From: Massilia sp. Root351
GTDB taxonomy: Bacteria > Pseudomonadota > Gammaproteobacteria > Burkholderiales > Burkholderiaceae_D
DNA length: 64,000 bases
Direction: 5' to 3'
NCBI RefSeq assembly: GCF_001425045.1
Contig: NZ_LMDJ01000035.1
Span: forward strand, 285,977 to 349,976
Part shown: positions 41,444 through 49,647 of the stretch, in pieces
How the letters are laid out: the number at the start of each line of letters is the position of its first letter
Numbering within the stretch: the first letter of the stretch is position 1
Position numbers and translations under genes: made by a program
The notes under the pieces: generated by a model
The model's database searches: none
What the model saw: the letters and a program-made list of their open reading frames with translations, nothing else
What the model was told of the DNA's origin: nothing

Positions 41444-43288
41444 ATGCGTATTGAACCGAGTGTGCAGTGCTTCGCATTGCTGGACGATGCCAGCCCGGAC
41501 GGCATGGCCACGGCGCGCTCGCGCCTGTACACCAGCCATGCTGCCACCTTGCGCTGCCACGACCTGGCCGGCTGGCACCGCATCCTCGAGCAGATGGAGA
41601 CCGCGCTGGGCAACGGCCAGCATGCAGTCACCTTGTGCGCCTACGAGCTGGGCGCGCATATCGCCGGCATGCCGGCGCAGCAGCAGCAGCAGCAGCAGCC
41701 CGGCGCGCCGCTGGCGCAGATCCTGATCTTCAACCGTTGCGACCTGCTGTCGCAAGCCGAAGTGGCGGCCTGGCTGGCCGCCTGCTCGGAAGCCGACGAA
41801 ACGCCGGCCGGCATCGCCGGCGTGCGCGCCAATGTCGGCCAGGACCAATTTACCGATGCCATCAACCGCATCCGCGAGTACATTGCGGCGGGCGACACCT
41901 ACCAGGTGAACTACACCTACCGCCTGCGCTTCGACACCTTCGGCTCCATCTTCGGCCTGTACGAACGCCTGCGCGCGCGCCAGCCGGTGCCCTACGGCGC
42001 ATTGGTGGCGCTGGAGGACGGCACGGCGGTGCTGTCGCTGTCGCCCGAACTGTTCGTGCGCCACGCCGACGGCGAACTGACCGCACGCCCGATGAAGGGC
42101 ACGGCCCCCGCAGCGGCGGGCAACGACGAGGCCGAGAACGCGCAGCGCGCGGCGGCGCTGGCGGCGGACGCCAAGAACCGCGCGGAAAACCTGATGATCG
42201 TGGACCTGCTGCGCAACGACATAGGCCGCATCGCGCAGACCGGCACGGTGGAAGTGCCGGCGCTGTTCGAAGTGCGGCGCTACAGCAGCGTGCTGCAGAT
42301 GACCTCCACCGTGCGCGCCAGGCTGCGCGACGGCGTGGACATGGCCGGCATCTTCCACGCGCTCTATCCCTGCGGCTCCATCACGGGCGCCCCCAAGCGC
42401 CGCACCATGGAGATCATCGCGGAACTGGAGCCGGCGCCGCGCGGCCTGTACACCGGCGCCATAGGCTGGTTCCAGCCGTCCGACCACGGCGTGGGCGACT
42501 TTTGCCTGTCGGTGCCGATCCGCACCCTGGCGCTGCAAGCGCCGGTGAATGGCGTCCGGGCCGGAGAAATGGGCGTTGGCGCCGGCATCGTCTACGACAG
42601 CGAAGCGAACGACGAATTCGCAGAGTGCCAGCTGAAGGCGCGCTTCCTGACCGGCCTGACCAACGATTTCGAACTGTTCGAAACCATGTATGCCACGCGC
42701 GAACAAGGTGCGCGCAATCTTGAGCGGCATTTGCAGCGCCTGTCCGCATCCGCGCGCTACTTCAGCTTCGCCTACAACGACGGCGCCGCGCGCGCCTACG
42801 TCGCCATGGCCTGCAATATGATGGCGCCCGCCACGCCAACGCGCTTGCGCCTGGCGCTGAACCAGGCCGGCGCTTTCGCCGTGCAGCAAGGCGTGCTGGC
42901 GCCGCTGGCCGAGCCGGTGCGCGTGCTGCTGTCCGACGACGCCACCGACAGCGGCGACCTGTTCCTGCGCCACAAGACCAACCTGCGCGCCCGCTACGAC
43001 GCCGCCTGGCGCGCGGCCGAGGCGCAGGGCGCATTCGACATGCTGTTCTTCAATGAGCGCGGCGAGCTGGCCGAAGGCGGCCGCAGCAGCGTGTTCGTCA
43101 AGCTGGATGGCCGCTGGTACACGCCACCGCTGGCAAGCGGCCTGCTGCCCGGCGTGATGCGCGCGGCCATGCTGGACGATCCGGCCTGGAACGCCAGCGA
43201 ACGCGTAATCACGCGCGCCATGCTGGCGCAGGCCGAAGACATCATGATCTGCAACGCCCTGCGCGGCGCGGTGCGCGCGGTCCTGTAA
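41444..43288 (+). CDS. pabB: Fused aminodeoxychorismate synthase PabB and ADC lyase
   Basis: A 614-residue two-domain folate enzyme. Residues about 1-385 are the PabB chorismate domain (RPMKGTAPA, ENLMIVDLLRNDIGR, SVLQMTSTV, GSITGAPKRRTMEII, GVGAGIVYDSEANDEFAEC in parts). Residues about 395-614 are a class IV aminotransferase fold of ADC-lyase type, with the PLP lysine in RHKTNLRARYD and FNERGELAEGGRSSVFV. It would turn chorismate plus amino group to p-aminobenzoate in two steps; the glutaminase PabA is elsewhere. A run of seven glutamines (QQQQQQQ) sits near residue 80. Confidence 0.94.
   Translation: MRIEPSVQCFALLDDASPDGMATARSRLYTSHAATLRCHDLAGWHRILEQMETALGNGQHAVTLCAYELGAHIAGMPAQQQQQQQPGAPLAQILIFNRCDLLSQAEVAAWLAACSEADETPAGIAGVRANVGQDQFTDAINRIREYIAAGDTYQVNYTYRLRFDTFGSIFGLYERLRARQPVPYGALVALEDGTAVLSLSPELFVRHADGELTARPMKGTAPAAAGNDEAENAQRAAALAADAKNRAENLMIVDLLRNDIGRIAQTGTVEVPALFEVRRYSSVLQMTSTVRARLRDGVDMAGIFHALYPCGSITGAPKRRTMEIIAELEPAPRGLYTGAIGWFQPSDHGVGDFCLSVPIRTLALQAPVNGVRAGEMGVGAGIVYDSEANDEFAECQLKARFLTGLTNDFELFETMYATREQGARNLERHLQRLSASARYFSFAYNDGAARAYVAMACNMMAPATPTRLRLALNQAGAFAVQQGVLAPLAEPVRVLLSDDATDSGDLFLRHKTNLRARYDAAWRAAEAQGAFDMLFFNERGELAEGGRSSVFVKLDGRWYTPPLASGLLPGVMRAAMLDDPAWNASERVITRAMLAQAEDIMICNALRGAVRAVL
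41678..41698 (+). repeat. CAG trinucleotide repeat in pabB
   Basis: Seven perfect CAG codons in frame encode the Gln run. It lies in a loop before the catalytic core, so unit changes would alter only the linker length. Confidence 0.95.
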
Positions 43289-43306
43289 GCGCTCCCTGTA
43301 AGCATT

Positions 43307-43334
43307 CCTCGTTTCGCCGCAGCCCGAAGCGAGG
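43307..43334 (+). other. Stem-loop after pabB
   Basis: CCTCGTTTCG pairs with CGAAGCGAGG (one T-G wobble) around an eight-base loop, 18 bases after the stop. No T tract follows, so it is a terminator-like hairpin of uncertain strength. Confidence 0.4.
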
Positions 43335-43385
43335 CTGCAGCCGCCGCCGTACAGTGAGCGCCATCGATCACTGCGCGGAACAAAC

Positions 43386-43997
43386 ATGGAACTGATACGC
43401 TACCTGGAAGCAAATTATCTCAGCGAGGAACAGCTGCTCTCGACAAGCGGCCTGGACGCGGCCGGACTGATGGACCTGCAAGCGCGCAAGCTGATGCCGC
43501 GGCCTTCTTACACGCTGCAACTGGGTGTCGCCTGCGATTCCTGTTTCGGCGCGCATACGGAACAAAGCGGCGCGCGCTACTACGCGCAAGGCTGCGTAGC
43601 GTGGATCGGCGCGGTGCGCGCGCTGGCGCACGAAGAGGATGGCTTCAGGCTGTTTGCCGGGCGCTATCTGGCACGGCTGGAAGCGCTGGGCGGCGCGGCG
43701 CACCGGCCGGACCTGCGCGACGAATGGCGCCACTTCCTGAACGGCACCTACGGGCTGTGCACGCGCTCCGGACTGCCGGAGGACATCGCGGCCAAGGAGC
43801 TGGCCGCCGCCACCATCCGCAGCCTGTCGGCGGACGGCGTGGCCGAGCTGACAGGTGCGCAGCACGAGCGGCTGGTGGCGGCCATAGCCCTGCTGGACCT
43901 GGCCAGCTCGCCATTCGCCCCGCATGAACGCGCGCGCAGCTCGCGACACACACTAATCGACACGCTGCGTGCGCAGCTGGCCGCTACAAATCGATGA
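43386..43997 (+). CDS. DUF6058-like protein
   Basis: A 203-residue protein that resembles the DUF6058 family, which is annotated as natural-product-biosynthesis linked without biochemical proof. The N-terminus ELIRYLEANYLSEEQLLSTSGL, then MPRPSYTLQLG, GVAWIGAVRAL-type and HFLNGTYGLCTRSG segments fit the pattern; the C-terminal half is helical. No signal peptide. Its end overlaps the end of the convergent DUF1428 gene by 14 bases. No biosynthetic genes are nearby. Confidence 0.6.
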   Translation: MELIRYLEANYLSEEQLLSTSGLDAAGLMDLQARKLMPRPSYTLQLGVACDSCFGAHTEQSGARYYAQGCVAWIGAVRALAHEEDGFRLFAGRYLARLEALGGAAHRPDLRDEWRHFLNGTYGLCTRSGLPEDIAAKELAAATIRSLSADGVAELTGAQHERLVAAIALLDLASSPFAPHERARSSRHTLIDTLRAQLAATNR

Positions 43998-44343
43998 TCA
44001 TCTCGAAGCCGCCCCAGAACATGCGCTTGCCGTCGAACGGCAAGCTCTCCGGCTTCATCCAGTCGGCCAGGCGGGGGTCCTTCATCACCTTCTCGTTGAC
44101 CTCGTCCCGCTTGGCGCGGGACTCATAAATAATCCACGAGAACACCACCGTTTCGCCCTCCTCCAGCTTCACGGCTTGCGGGAACGAAGTGTGCTCGCCC
44201 GGCTTCACATCGTCGCCCACGCACTCGCGATATTCGAGCGCGCCATACTCGCGCCAGATGGCGCCGCAAGCGTTGGACATCTTCTTGTACGCGTCCATAT
44301 TGTTCAACGGTACCGGCAAAACAAATCCATCGACATAAGGCAT
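43984..44343 (-). CDS. DUF1428 family protein
   Basis: A 119-residue protein of the DUF1428 family (dimeric alpha-beta barrel). The N-terminus PYVDGFVLPVPLNNMDAYKK and the C-terminus DGKRMFWGGFEMIIDL are typical. The ATG at 44343 has AAGGAG six bases upstream. Function unknown; ligand binding is suspected from the fold. Confidence 0.92.
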   Translation of the reverse strand: MPYVDGFVLPVPLNNMDAYKKMSNACGAIWREYGALEYRECVGDDVKPGEHTSFPQAVKLEEGETVVFSWIIYESRAKRDEVNEKVMKDPRLADWMKPESLPFDGKRMFWGGFEMIIDL

Positions 44344-44439
44344 GGCTGTCTCCTTCGGGGGTTGTGAACTTCCCAGATTAGGCCAAGCCCGCGTGCAACA
44401 CAAGGCGCGCACGATAGCGCGGGATCAAAGGCGGTGCGG

Positions 44440-45396
44440 CTAAACGATGGCAGCGAAGCGGCGGCGGTAGGCGCCGGGGCTGGTGGCGGCAAGGCGGCGG
44501 AAGTGGTGGCGCAGCGACTCTTCGGAACCGAAGCCGGCGCGCTCGGCCACTTGCGCCAAGGGCACATCGGCCGCTTCCAGCAGGTCCTTGGCGATGGCGA
44601 TGCGTTCGCGCGTGAGCCATTCGGCCGGCCCCATGCCGGTTGCATCCTGGAACTGGCGTTGCAGGGTGCGCGCGCTCATGGCCGCTTGCGCGGCCATCGA
44701 TTTGACGGTGTGCGGCTGGGCCGGGTTGGCGCGCAGCCAGTCCATCAGGCGCGACAGGCGGCCCTGCTCGTCGTGCGCCATGGGGCGCGGCAGGAACTGG
44801 GCCTGGCCCCCCTCCCGGTGCGGCGCCACCACCAGGCGCTGCGCCACCAGGTTGCCGACGCGCGCGCCGTGGTCGCGCCGCACCAGGTGCAGCAGCATAT
44901 CGATGCCGGCGGCGGAGCCGGCCGAGGTGATGATTTGGCCCTGGTCGACGTACAGGTCGTCCGGCCGCACCACCACGCGCGGGTGGCGGCGCGCCAGGCG
45001 CTCGGTATAGCGCCAGTGGGTGGTGGCGCGCAGGCCGTCCAGCACCCCGGCGGCGGCCAGCACAAACACGCCGGAGCAGATCGAGCACAGGCGCGCGCCG
45101 CGCGCATGGGCGGCGCGGATGGCGTCCAGCAGCGCTGGCGGCGGCGCTTCGTCGGCATCGCGCCAGCCGGGGATGACGATGGTGTCGGCCAGCGCCAGCA
45201 GTTCCGGCTGGTAAGGCGCCTGCACGGTGATGCCGCCCGCTGCGCGGATGGGGCCGGGCTCCACTGCGCACACCTTGAAGTCGTACCAGTCCACGCCCAG
45301 TTCAGGGCGCTCCAGCGCGAACAGTTCGACCACGCAGCCGAACTCGAAGGTGCACAGCCGGTCATAGGCCAGCGCGACGACAAGATGCTTTCTCAT
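44440..45396 (-). CDS. ftrA: FtrA-like transcriptional regulator (GATase1 plus AraC)
   Basis: A 318-residue regulator. Residues 1-170 form a DJ-1/PfpI domain (VVALAYDRLCTFEFGCVVELF, CSICSGVFVLAAAGVLDG with the elbow Cys). Residues about 220-315 form the AraC-type double HTH (MAAQAAMSARTLQRQF, LAQVAERAGFGSEESLRHHFRR in part, TSPGAYRRRF). The pattern is that of FtrA. It is divergent from a rhodanese gene, an arrangement kept in many Burkholderiales, so it likely controls that gene. Confidence 0.9.
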   Translation of the reverse strand: MRKHLVVALAYDRLCTFEFGCVVELFALERPELGVDWYDFKVCAVEPGPIRAAGGITVQAPYQPELLALADTIVIPGWRDADEAPPPALLDAIRAAHARGARLCSICSGVFVLAAAGVLDGLRATTHWRYTERLARRHPRVVVRPDDLYVDQGQIITSAGSAAGIDMLLHLVRRDHGARVGNLVAQRLVVAPHREGGQAQFLPRPMAHDEQGRLSRLMDWLRANPAQPHTVKSMAAQAAMSARTLQRQFQDATGMGPAEWLTRERIAIAKDLLEAADVPLAQVAERAGFGSEESLRHHFRRLAATSPGAYRRRFAAIV

Positions 45397-45410
45397 GGCG
45401 CAATCTTACT

Positions 45411-45426
45411 GCATATTGGCATATGC
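45411..45426. promoter_or_regulatory. Perfect 16-bp dyad between ftrA and the rhodanese gene
   Basis: GCATAT-TGGC-ATATGC, 15 bases upstream of the ftrA start and 65 bases upstream of the rhodanese start. Best candidate FtrA operator. A wider GGCGCA/TGCGCC pairing surrounds it. Confidence 0.45.
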
Positions 45427-45490
45427 GCCACTGCCGGGCGCCGCCGGCAACTTCGATAATGGCCTCACCGCAACCAACAAGGAGTCCGTT

Positions 45491-45901
45491 ATGTCGTTCG
45501 TCACCGAAACCGCCGCCGCCCCCAGCCGGCTCGCCCTGGCGCATTTTGAAGCGCAATTCAGATTCGAAACCGACTGCTGGGACGTGCACGACGCGCTCAG
45601 TACCGGGAAGCAGGATTTCGTACTGCTGGACGTGCGCGGCAGCGAAAAATACGCAGCCGGCCATGTGCCGGGCGCGGTGGACCTGGCGCACCGCAAGATC
45701 ATCGGCTCGAAGATGGCGGCCTACCCGGACGGCACCTTGTTCGTGGTCTATTGCGCCGGGCCGCACTGCAACGGCGCCGCGCGGGCCGCCATCCGCCTGG
45801 CCAGGCTGGGCCTGCCCGTCAAACTGATGACAGGCGGCATCACCGGATGGCTGGATGAAGGTTTTTCGCTGGAGCGCTCCGCCCTCCCCGCCGCCGCGTA
45901 A
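45491..45901 (+). CDS. Rhodanese-domain protein
   Basis: A 136-residue single rhodanese domain, cytoplasmic. DVRGSEKYAAGHVPGAVDL is the CH2A region and VVYCAGPHCNGA holds the catalytic Cys (residue 88) with a second Cys at 93. It probably moves sulfane sulfur or detoxifies a reactive species. AAGGAG six bases before the ATG at 45491. Partner of the divergent FtrA regulator. Confidence 0.9.
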   Translation: MSFVTETAAAPSRLALAHFEAQFRFETDCWDVHDALSTGKQDFVLLDVRGSEKYAAGHVPGAVDLAHRKIIGSKMAAYPDGTLFVVYCAGPHCNGAARAAIRLARLGLPVKLMTGGITGWLDEGFSLERSALPAAA

Positions 45902-45934
45902 TTCCATGCGGGCCGCAGGGAGCCCACAACAAGA

Positions 45935-47185
45935 CTACAGCCAGGCCAGCAGATGCATGGCGACTTGCGGGGCGTCCAGCAGTTCCATGTGGTTGACGCC
46001 GTACACGGTCGCCTGCCGTTCGGCGGGGATGTCGAGGCTGCGCTGCGGGTCAGGGTGCCGGCCGAGGGCGCTGGCCAGGGGGACCAGGCCGTCGCCCGCC
46101 AGCCGGCCGCTGAGCTGGTCCGCATCCTTGCCGATGGTGGCGGCGACGGCGTAGCAGGCCACGCCGGCTGGCAGCGGCACCGGTGCCGGCGGCGCGCCGC
46201 CGTGGGCAAAACGGTCGCGGCCGGCCCAGTCATCATCCAGCAAGCTGCCGTGGCGCAGGTCGGTGATGCCGGCGCTGCGCAGCTTGGCCAAGCGGGTGAA
46301 GGGCGCGGTGTAGGGCGTGAGTTCGGTCAGCAGGTGCACCCAGTTGCCGCCGCGCTCCAGCGGCGCGCCGTGGTGCGGCGAACCGAGGAAGACCAGCTTG
46401 CTCAGCCGCGCCAGCCAGCGGTGGCCGGCCTGCGCGCCGTAGTGACAGGCGCTGCGCGCCACCAGGCCGCCCATGCTGTGGCCGACGATCACCAGTTCTG
46501 CCACCGGCACTGGCCATTGCGCCAGCAGCGCTTCCAGCTTGTGGGCGAATTCGTCGCCGTTTTCGGAGATGTGGCGGCCGGTGTTGTAATGCAAATAGAC
46601 CGGCGTATAGCCCCGTTCGCGCTCCAGCAGGGCGCCGTGGTCGTGGCTGTTGCGCCGCCATTGCAAGTCGTTCATGCACAGGCCGTGCGCCAGCACCAGG
46701 ACACGGCTGCTCCACGCAGTTGCAGCCGCGCCCGGAGCGTCCGGCAAGGCCAGGAGCACGCCGGCGCGGCGCAACTGCATGGGGATGGCGAGAGGATTGT
46801 TGTCGCGCGCAAGCTGGTCGCCCAGCACGCCGTTCAGCGCGGCCAGGACGGCTTCCCGCCCGGACCAGCCGCTACGCTCGCCCAGCAGGGGCTGCAGGCG
46901 CGCCAGGGTGCGCTCCAGGCCGCCGCCGGCCAGTCCGGCCACGCCGCGCACGCTGCGGTAGACCAGCGCGCTTGCCCGCGCCAGCGGCCGGCCCACAGGC
47001 GCGGCGATATTGCCCAGCACGGCCATGTGCAGCGTCTCCGCCAGCTCGGCCACGCCGCCTACCGCGCTTGCCGCCAGGCGGGTTGCGCCGATCAGGTCGG
47101 CCACGCGGGACGATCCGGACGGCGCCACGGGCCGGACACGCGCCGCCGGGGCTGCCTTGGCCGGCTTGGCTGGCTTGGCGGCCAT
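45935..47185 (-). CDS. PGAP1-like alpha/beta hydrolase (esterase/lipase)
   Basis: A 416-residue hydrolase. The first 30 residues are Ala/Lys/Pro-rich, like a heparin-binding tail and not a signal peptide. The catalytic part has LVLAHGLCMNDLQWRR (oxyanion), VIVGHSMGGLVARSA (nucleophile Ser) and a C-terminal NHMELLDAP (His). A lid-like helical region lies before the core. Substrate unknown; lipase- or thioesterase-like. It ends at a Leu residue without a tag. Downstream gene is none in operon spacing; glutathione peroxidase is 12 bases upstream. Confidence 0.82.
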   Translation of the reverse strand: MAAKPAKPAKAAPAARVRPVAPSGSSRVADLIGATRLAASAVGGVAELAETLHMAVLGNIAAPVGRPLARASALVYRSVRGVAGLAGGGLERTLARLQPLLGERSGWSGREAVLAALNGVLGDQLARDNNPLAIPMQLRRAGVLLALPDAPGAAATAWSSRVLVLAHGLCMNDLQWRRNSHDHGALLERERGYTPVYLHYNTGRHISENGDEFAHKLEALLAQWPVPVAELVIVGHSMGGLVARSACHYGAQAGHRWLARLSKLVFLGSPHHGAPLERGGNWVHLLTELTPYTAPFTRLAKLRSAGITDLRHGSLLDDDWAGRDRFAHGGAPPAPVPLPAGVACYAVAATIGKDADQLSGRLAGDGLVPLASALGRHPDPQRSLDIPAERQATVYGVNHMELLDAPQVAMHLLAWL

Positions 47186-47197
47186 GGCGCGGGCCGC

Positions 47198-47797
47198 TTA
47201 GCCGCCCAGCGCCTTTTCCACCGCGCCGACCAGCTGCTTGTCTTCCGGCGTGACCTTGCTCGGGAAGCTCTCCACCACTTTGCCGTTGCGATCGATCAGG
47301 TACTTGTGGAAGTTCCAGGCCGGGCTCTTGCCGGTGGCTTTGATCAGGCTGGCGTACAAGGGATTGGCGGCCGTGCCGGACACCACTGTCTTGGCGAACA
47401 TCGGGAACTTCACGCCATAGGTGTTGTAGCACAGGTCGGCAATTTCCTTGGCCGAACCCGGTTCCTGCTTGCCGAAGTCGTTCGACGGGAAGCCCAGCAC
47501 CACCAGGCCCTTGCCGCTGTATTTGCCGTACAGCGCTTCCAGCCCCTCGTACTGCTTGGTGTAGCCGCAATAGCTGGCGGTATTGACCACCAGAATCACT
47601 TTGCCGGCGTACTGGCACAGGTCCTGCGGCGCCTCGTCCTGCAGGCGGTTGAACGACTGTTTCAGGATGGCCGGGCAGCTGGCGGCCGGTGCTGCAGCCG
47701 GCGCGGCGGCGGGAGCCGCCGGTTGCGCAGCGGCGGCAACGCATGCGAGCAGTCCCAGCGAGGACACAAAGGCGAAGGCGGCAGGTTTCTTGGACAT
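47198..47797 (-). CDS. Glutathione peroxidase with export signal
   Basis: A 199-residue thiol peroxidase of the GPx family. The first 40 residues are a signal peptide plus Ala/Pro-rich linker. Active-site residues are C78 (NTASYCGYT), Q111 (GFPSNDFGKQEPGS) and W161-N162 (PAWNFHKYL). C123 matches the resolving Cys of the thioredoxin-using type. Likely reduces peroxides in the periplasm. It is 12 bases before the PGAP1-like hydrolase gene and may share its transcript. Confidence 0.92.
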   Translation of the reverse strand: MSKKPAAFAFVSSLGLLACVAAAAQPAAPAAAPAAAPAASCPAILKQSFNRLQDEAPQDLCQYAGKVILVVNTASYCGYTKQYEGLEALYGKYSGKGLVVLGFPSNDFGKQEPGSAKEIADLCYNTYGVKFPMFAKTVVSGTAANPLYASLIKATGKSPAWNFHKYLIDRNGKVVESFPSKVTPEDKQLVGAVEKALGG

Positions 47798-47931
47798 GGT
47801 GGGTGCGCAATCTGATAAAAAAATCCATTCTATGCCAAAGCCATAAGCGCCGCACTATTGATGCAGATTAAACCCATGCCTGCGCCGCGCCAGCAAAATG
47901 GCCGTCTACTTTGCCATCGACGAGCTTTCCC

Positions 47932-49188
47932 ATGCATCGCCTCCCCCGCTCACGCCGCGTATTGCACGTGGCGGTCCTGCTGGCACTGATCGGCATCGCG
48001 CTGCTACTGCTGCCGCTGCGCGCCCAGTTGCCCGGACTGCCGGCCATGCAGGCCTCCGACGTGTCGGTGTCGGGCCTGTCCTCCGGCGGCTACATGGCGG
48101 TCCAGTATGGCGTAGCCTATTCCACCAGCGTGAAGGGGGCGGGCGTGGTGGCGGGCGGTCCCTACAGCTGCTCGCGCGGCAGCGTGGACACCGCCACCAC
48201 CCTGTGCAGCTGCACCGGCCTCGGCATGTGCCGGGTCAGCCCCGGCGGCACCAATGTGGCCGCGCTGGCCGCCCTCACCGAGCAATATGCCGCCGCCCGC
48301 AGCATCGATCCGGTTTCCAACCTTGCCGGCCAGCGCATCTGGCTGTTTTCCGGCACCGCCGACACCGTCGTGCCGCAAGCGGTCATGAACGACCTGCACG
48401 GCTACTACCGGCGCTTCATGGGGGCCGACAACATCAGCTACCGCAAGGACGTTGCCGCCCAGCATGCCATGCCCACCGACAGCGCCGGCAACGCCTGCGC
48501 CAGCCTGGGCTCGCCCTACATCAACAACTGCGGCGTCGACGCCGCCGGCCAGCTGCTGCAGTGGATTTACCCCGGCCTGGCGCCGCGCAGCGCCAGCGCC
48601 CCGGCCGGCCGCTTGCTGGAATTCGACCAGGGCCAATACCTGGCCGACCCCACCGCGCACGGCATGGCCGCCAGCGGCTTCCTGTACATCCCGCCCGCCT
48701 GCGACGGCGGCGGCAGCCAGGGCTGCAAGCTGCACGTGGCTTTCCACGGCTGCAAGCAGGACGCGCGCAGCATCGGCGATAAATTCATCCGCGACACCGG
48801 CTACCTGCGCTGGGCCGACAGCAACCGCATCCTGGTGCTGTTCCCGCAAGCGGCGCCGGTATTTCCGCTGGCCAACCCGAACGCCTGCTGGGACTGGTTC
48901 AACTACGACGACGCCAATTTCGCCCGCAAGAACGGCCGCCAGATGGCTGCCGTGAAGGCCATGGCGGACCGGCTGACCGGCGGCGGCGCCGCGCCGCCGC
49001 CGCCCGGCGACGCGGTCTGCTTCACCGCCAGCAATCCCGACCATGTGCTCGCCGGCCGCGCCTACGAGCGTTTCTTCTTCGCGTATGCGCAGGGATCAGG
49101 CCAGAGCATGGGCCTGAACAGCCTGTTCGTGCGCACCACGCTGCGGCGCACCGCGCCCAGCCATTTCGTCGTAGGCAGTTGCCCATAG
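47932..49188 (+). CDS. Exported PHB depolymerase, permuted (type II) catalytic domain
   Basis: A 418-residue exported esterase. The signal segment is VLHVAVLLALIGIALLLLPL. The catalytic order is permuted: nucleophile SGLSSGGYM (Ser51), Asp144 (FSGTADTVVP), His179 (AAQHAMPTD), with the oxyanion His272 (VAFHGCKQD) after the triad. This spacing matches the Penicillium funiculosum-type PHB depolymerase domain. Many Cys suggest disulfides. The last 65 residues (PDHVLAGRAYERFFFAYAQGSG, in parts) look like a C-terminal substrate-binding or repeat domain. The start at 47932 is chosen over a TTG at 47911. Confidence 0.88.
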   Translation: MHRLPRSRRVLHVAVLLALIGIALLLLPLRAQLPGLPAMQASDVSVSGLSSGGYMAVQYGVAYSTSVKGAGVVAGGPYSCSRGSVDTATTLCSCTGLGMCRVSPGGTNVAALAALTEQYAAARSIDPVSNLAGQRIWLFSGTADTVVPQAVMNDLHGYYRRFMGADNISYRKDVAAQHAMPTDSAGNACASLGSPYINNCGVDAAGQLLQWIYPGLAPRSASAPAGRLLEFDQGQYLADPTAHGMAASGFLYIPPACDGGGSQGCKLHVAFHGCKQDARSIGDKFIRDTGYLRWADSNRILVLFPQAAPVFPLANPNACWDWFNYDDANFARKNGRQMAAVKAMADRLTGGGAAPPPPGDAVCFTASNPDHVLAGRAYERFFFAYAQGSGQSMGLNSLFVRTTLRRTAPSHFVVGSCP

Positions 49189-49197
49189 GAGATCGCC

Positions 49198-49647
49198 ATG
49201 TTTCCCCTGTTCTGGAATCTATCGCCGCAGTTTTTCCTGCCGTGGAGCGGCAGTGTAAGGCAGGACATCGAGCTGGACCGGTTTTTCAACGCGATCCCGC
49301 GCTCGGCCGGCGATGGCGACATCGAGGAAGCGGCGTTCAAGCGCGCGTCCTATGGCAGCCAGCTGGGCTGGATCACGGAAGTGCTGCTGGAAACCATGAA
49401 GGATGTGCCGGCGGACGAGAAAAGTCCGCTCGGCAAGCTGCGCCTGGCCAACGCCGACATCCAGCGCATGAAGCTGCAGCGACGCTACCTGGCGCCGGGA
49501 GAGCTGAGCGGCGAACTGATCGCCGACTATCTGCGCACGCTGCGCACCCAGGACCGCGCGCGCTATGAAGCGGTAAGCCAGCAGTTGCTGCACTTGCTGC
49601 AGCCGGCGGCGAGCGCCGCGCCCGCCACCGTCATGCCGGACGCTTAA
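49198..49647 (+). CDS. Hypothetical protein, 149 residues
   Basis: Not recognised by family. No signal peptide; the first 20 residues are aromatic and hydrophobic (MFPLFWNLSPQFFLPW), then a charged helical chain follows (DIEEAAFKRASYGSQLGWITEVLL). It has TAGGAG six bases upstream and follows the depolymerase by nine bases, so it is probably co-transcribed. A link to polymer-granule surface is possible because of the neighbour, but not shown. Confidence 0.6.
   Translation: MFPLFWNLSPQFFLPWSGSVRQDIELDRFFNAIPRSAGDGDIEEAAFKRASYGSQLGWITEVLLETMKDVPADEKSPLGKLRLANADIQRMKLQRRYLAPGELSGELIADYLRTLRTQDRARYEAVSQQLLHLLQPAASAAPATVMPDA

Noticed and set aside
43386..43997. Natural-product gene cluster around the DUF6058-like gene
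   Set aside because: No synthase, carrier protein or tailoring genes are within reach; the family label alone does not support a cluster.
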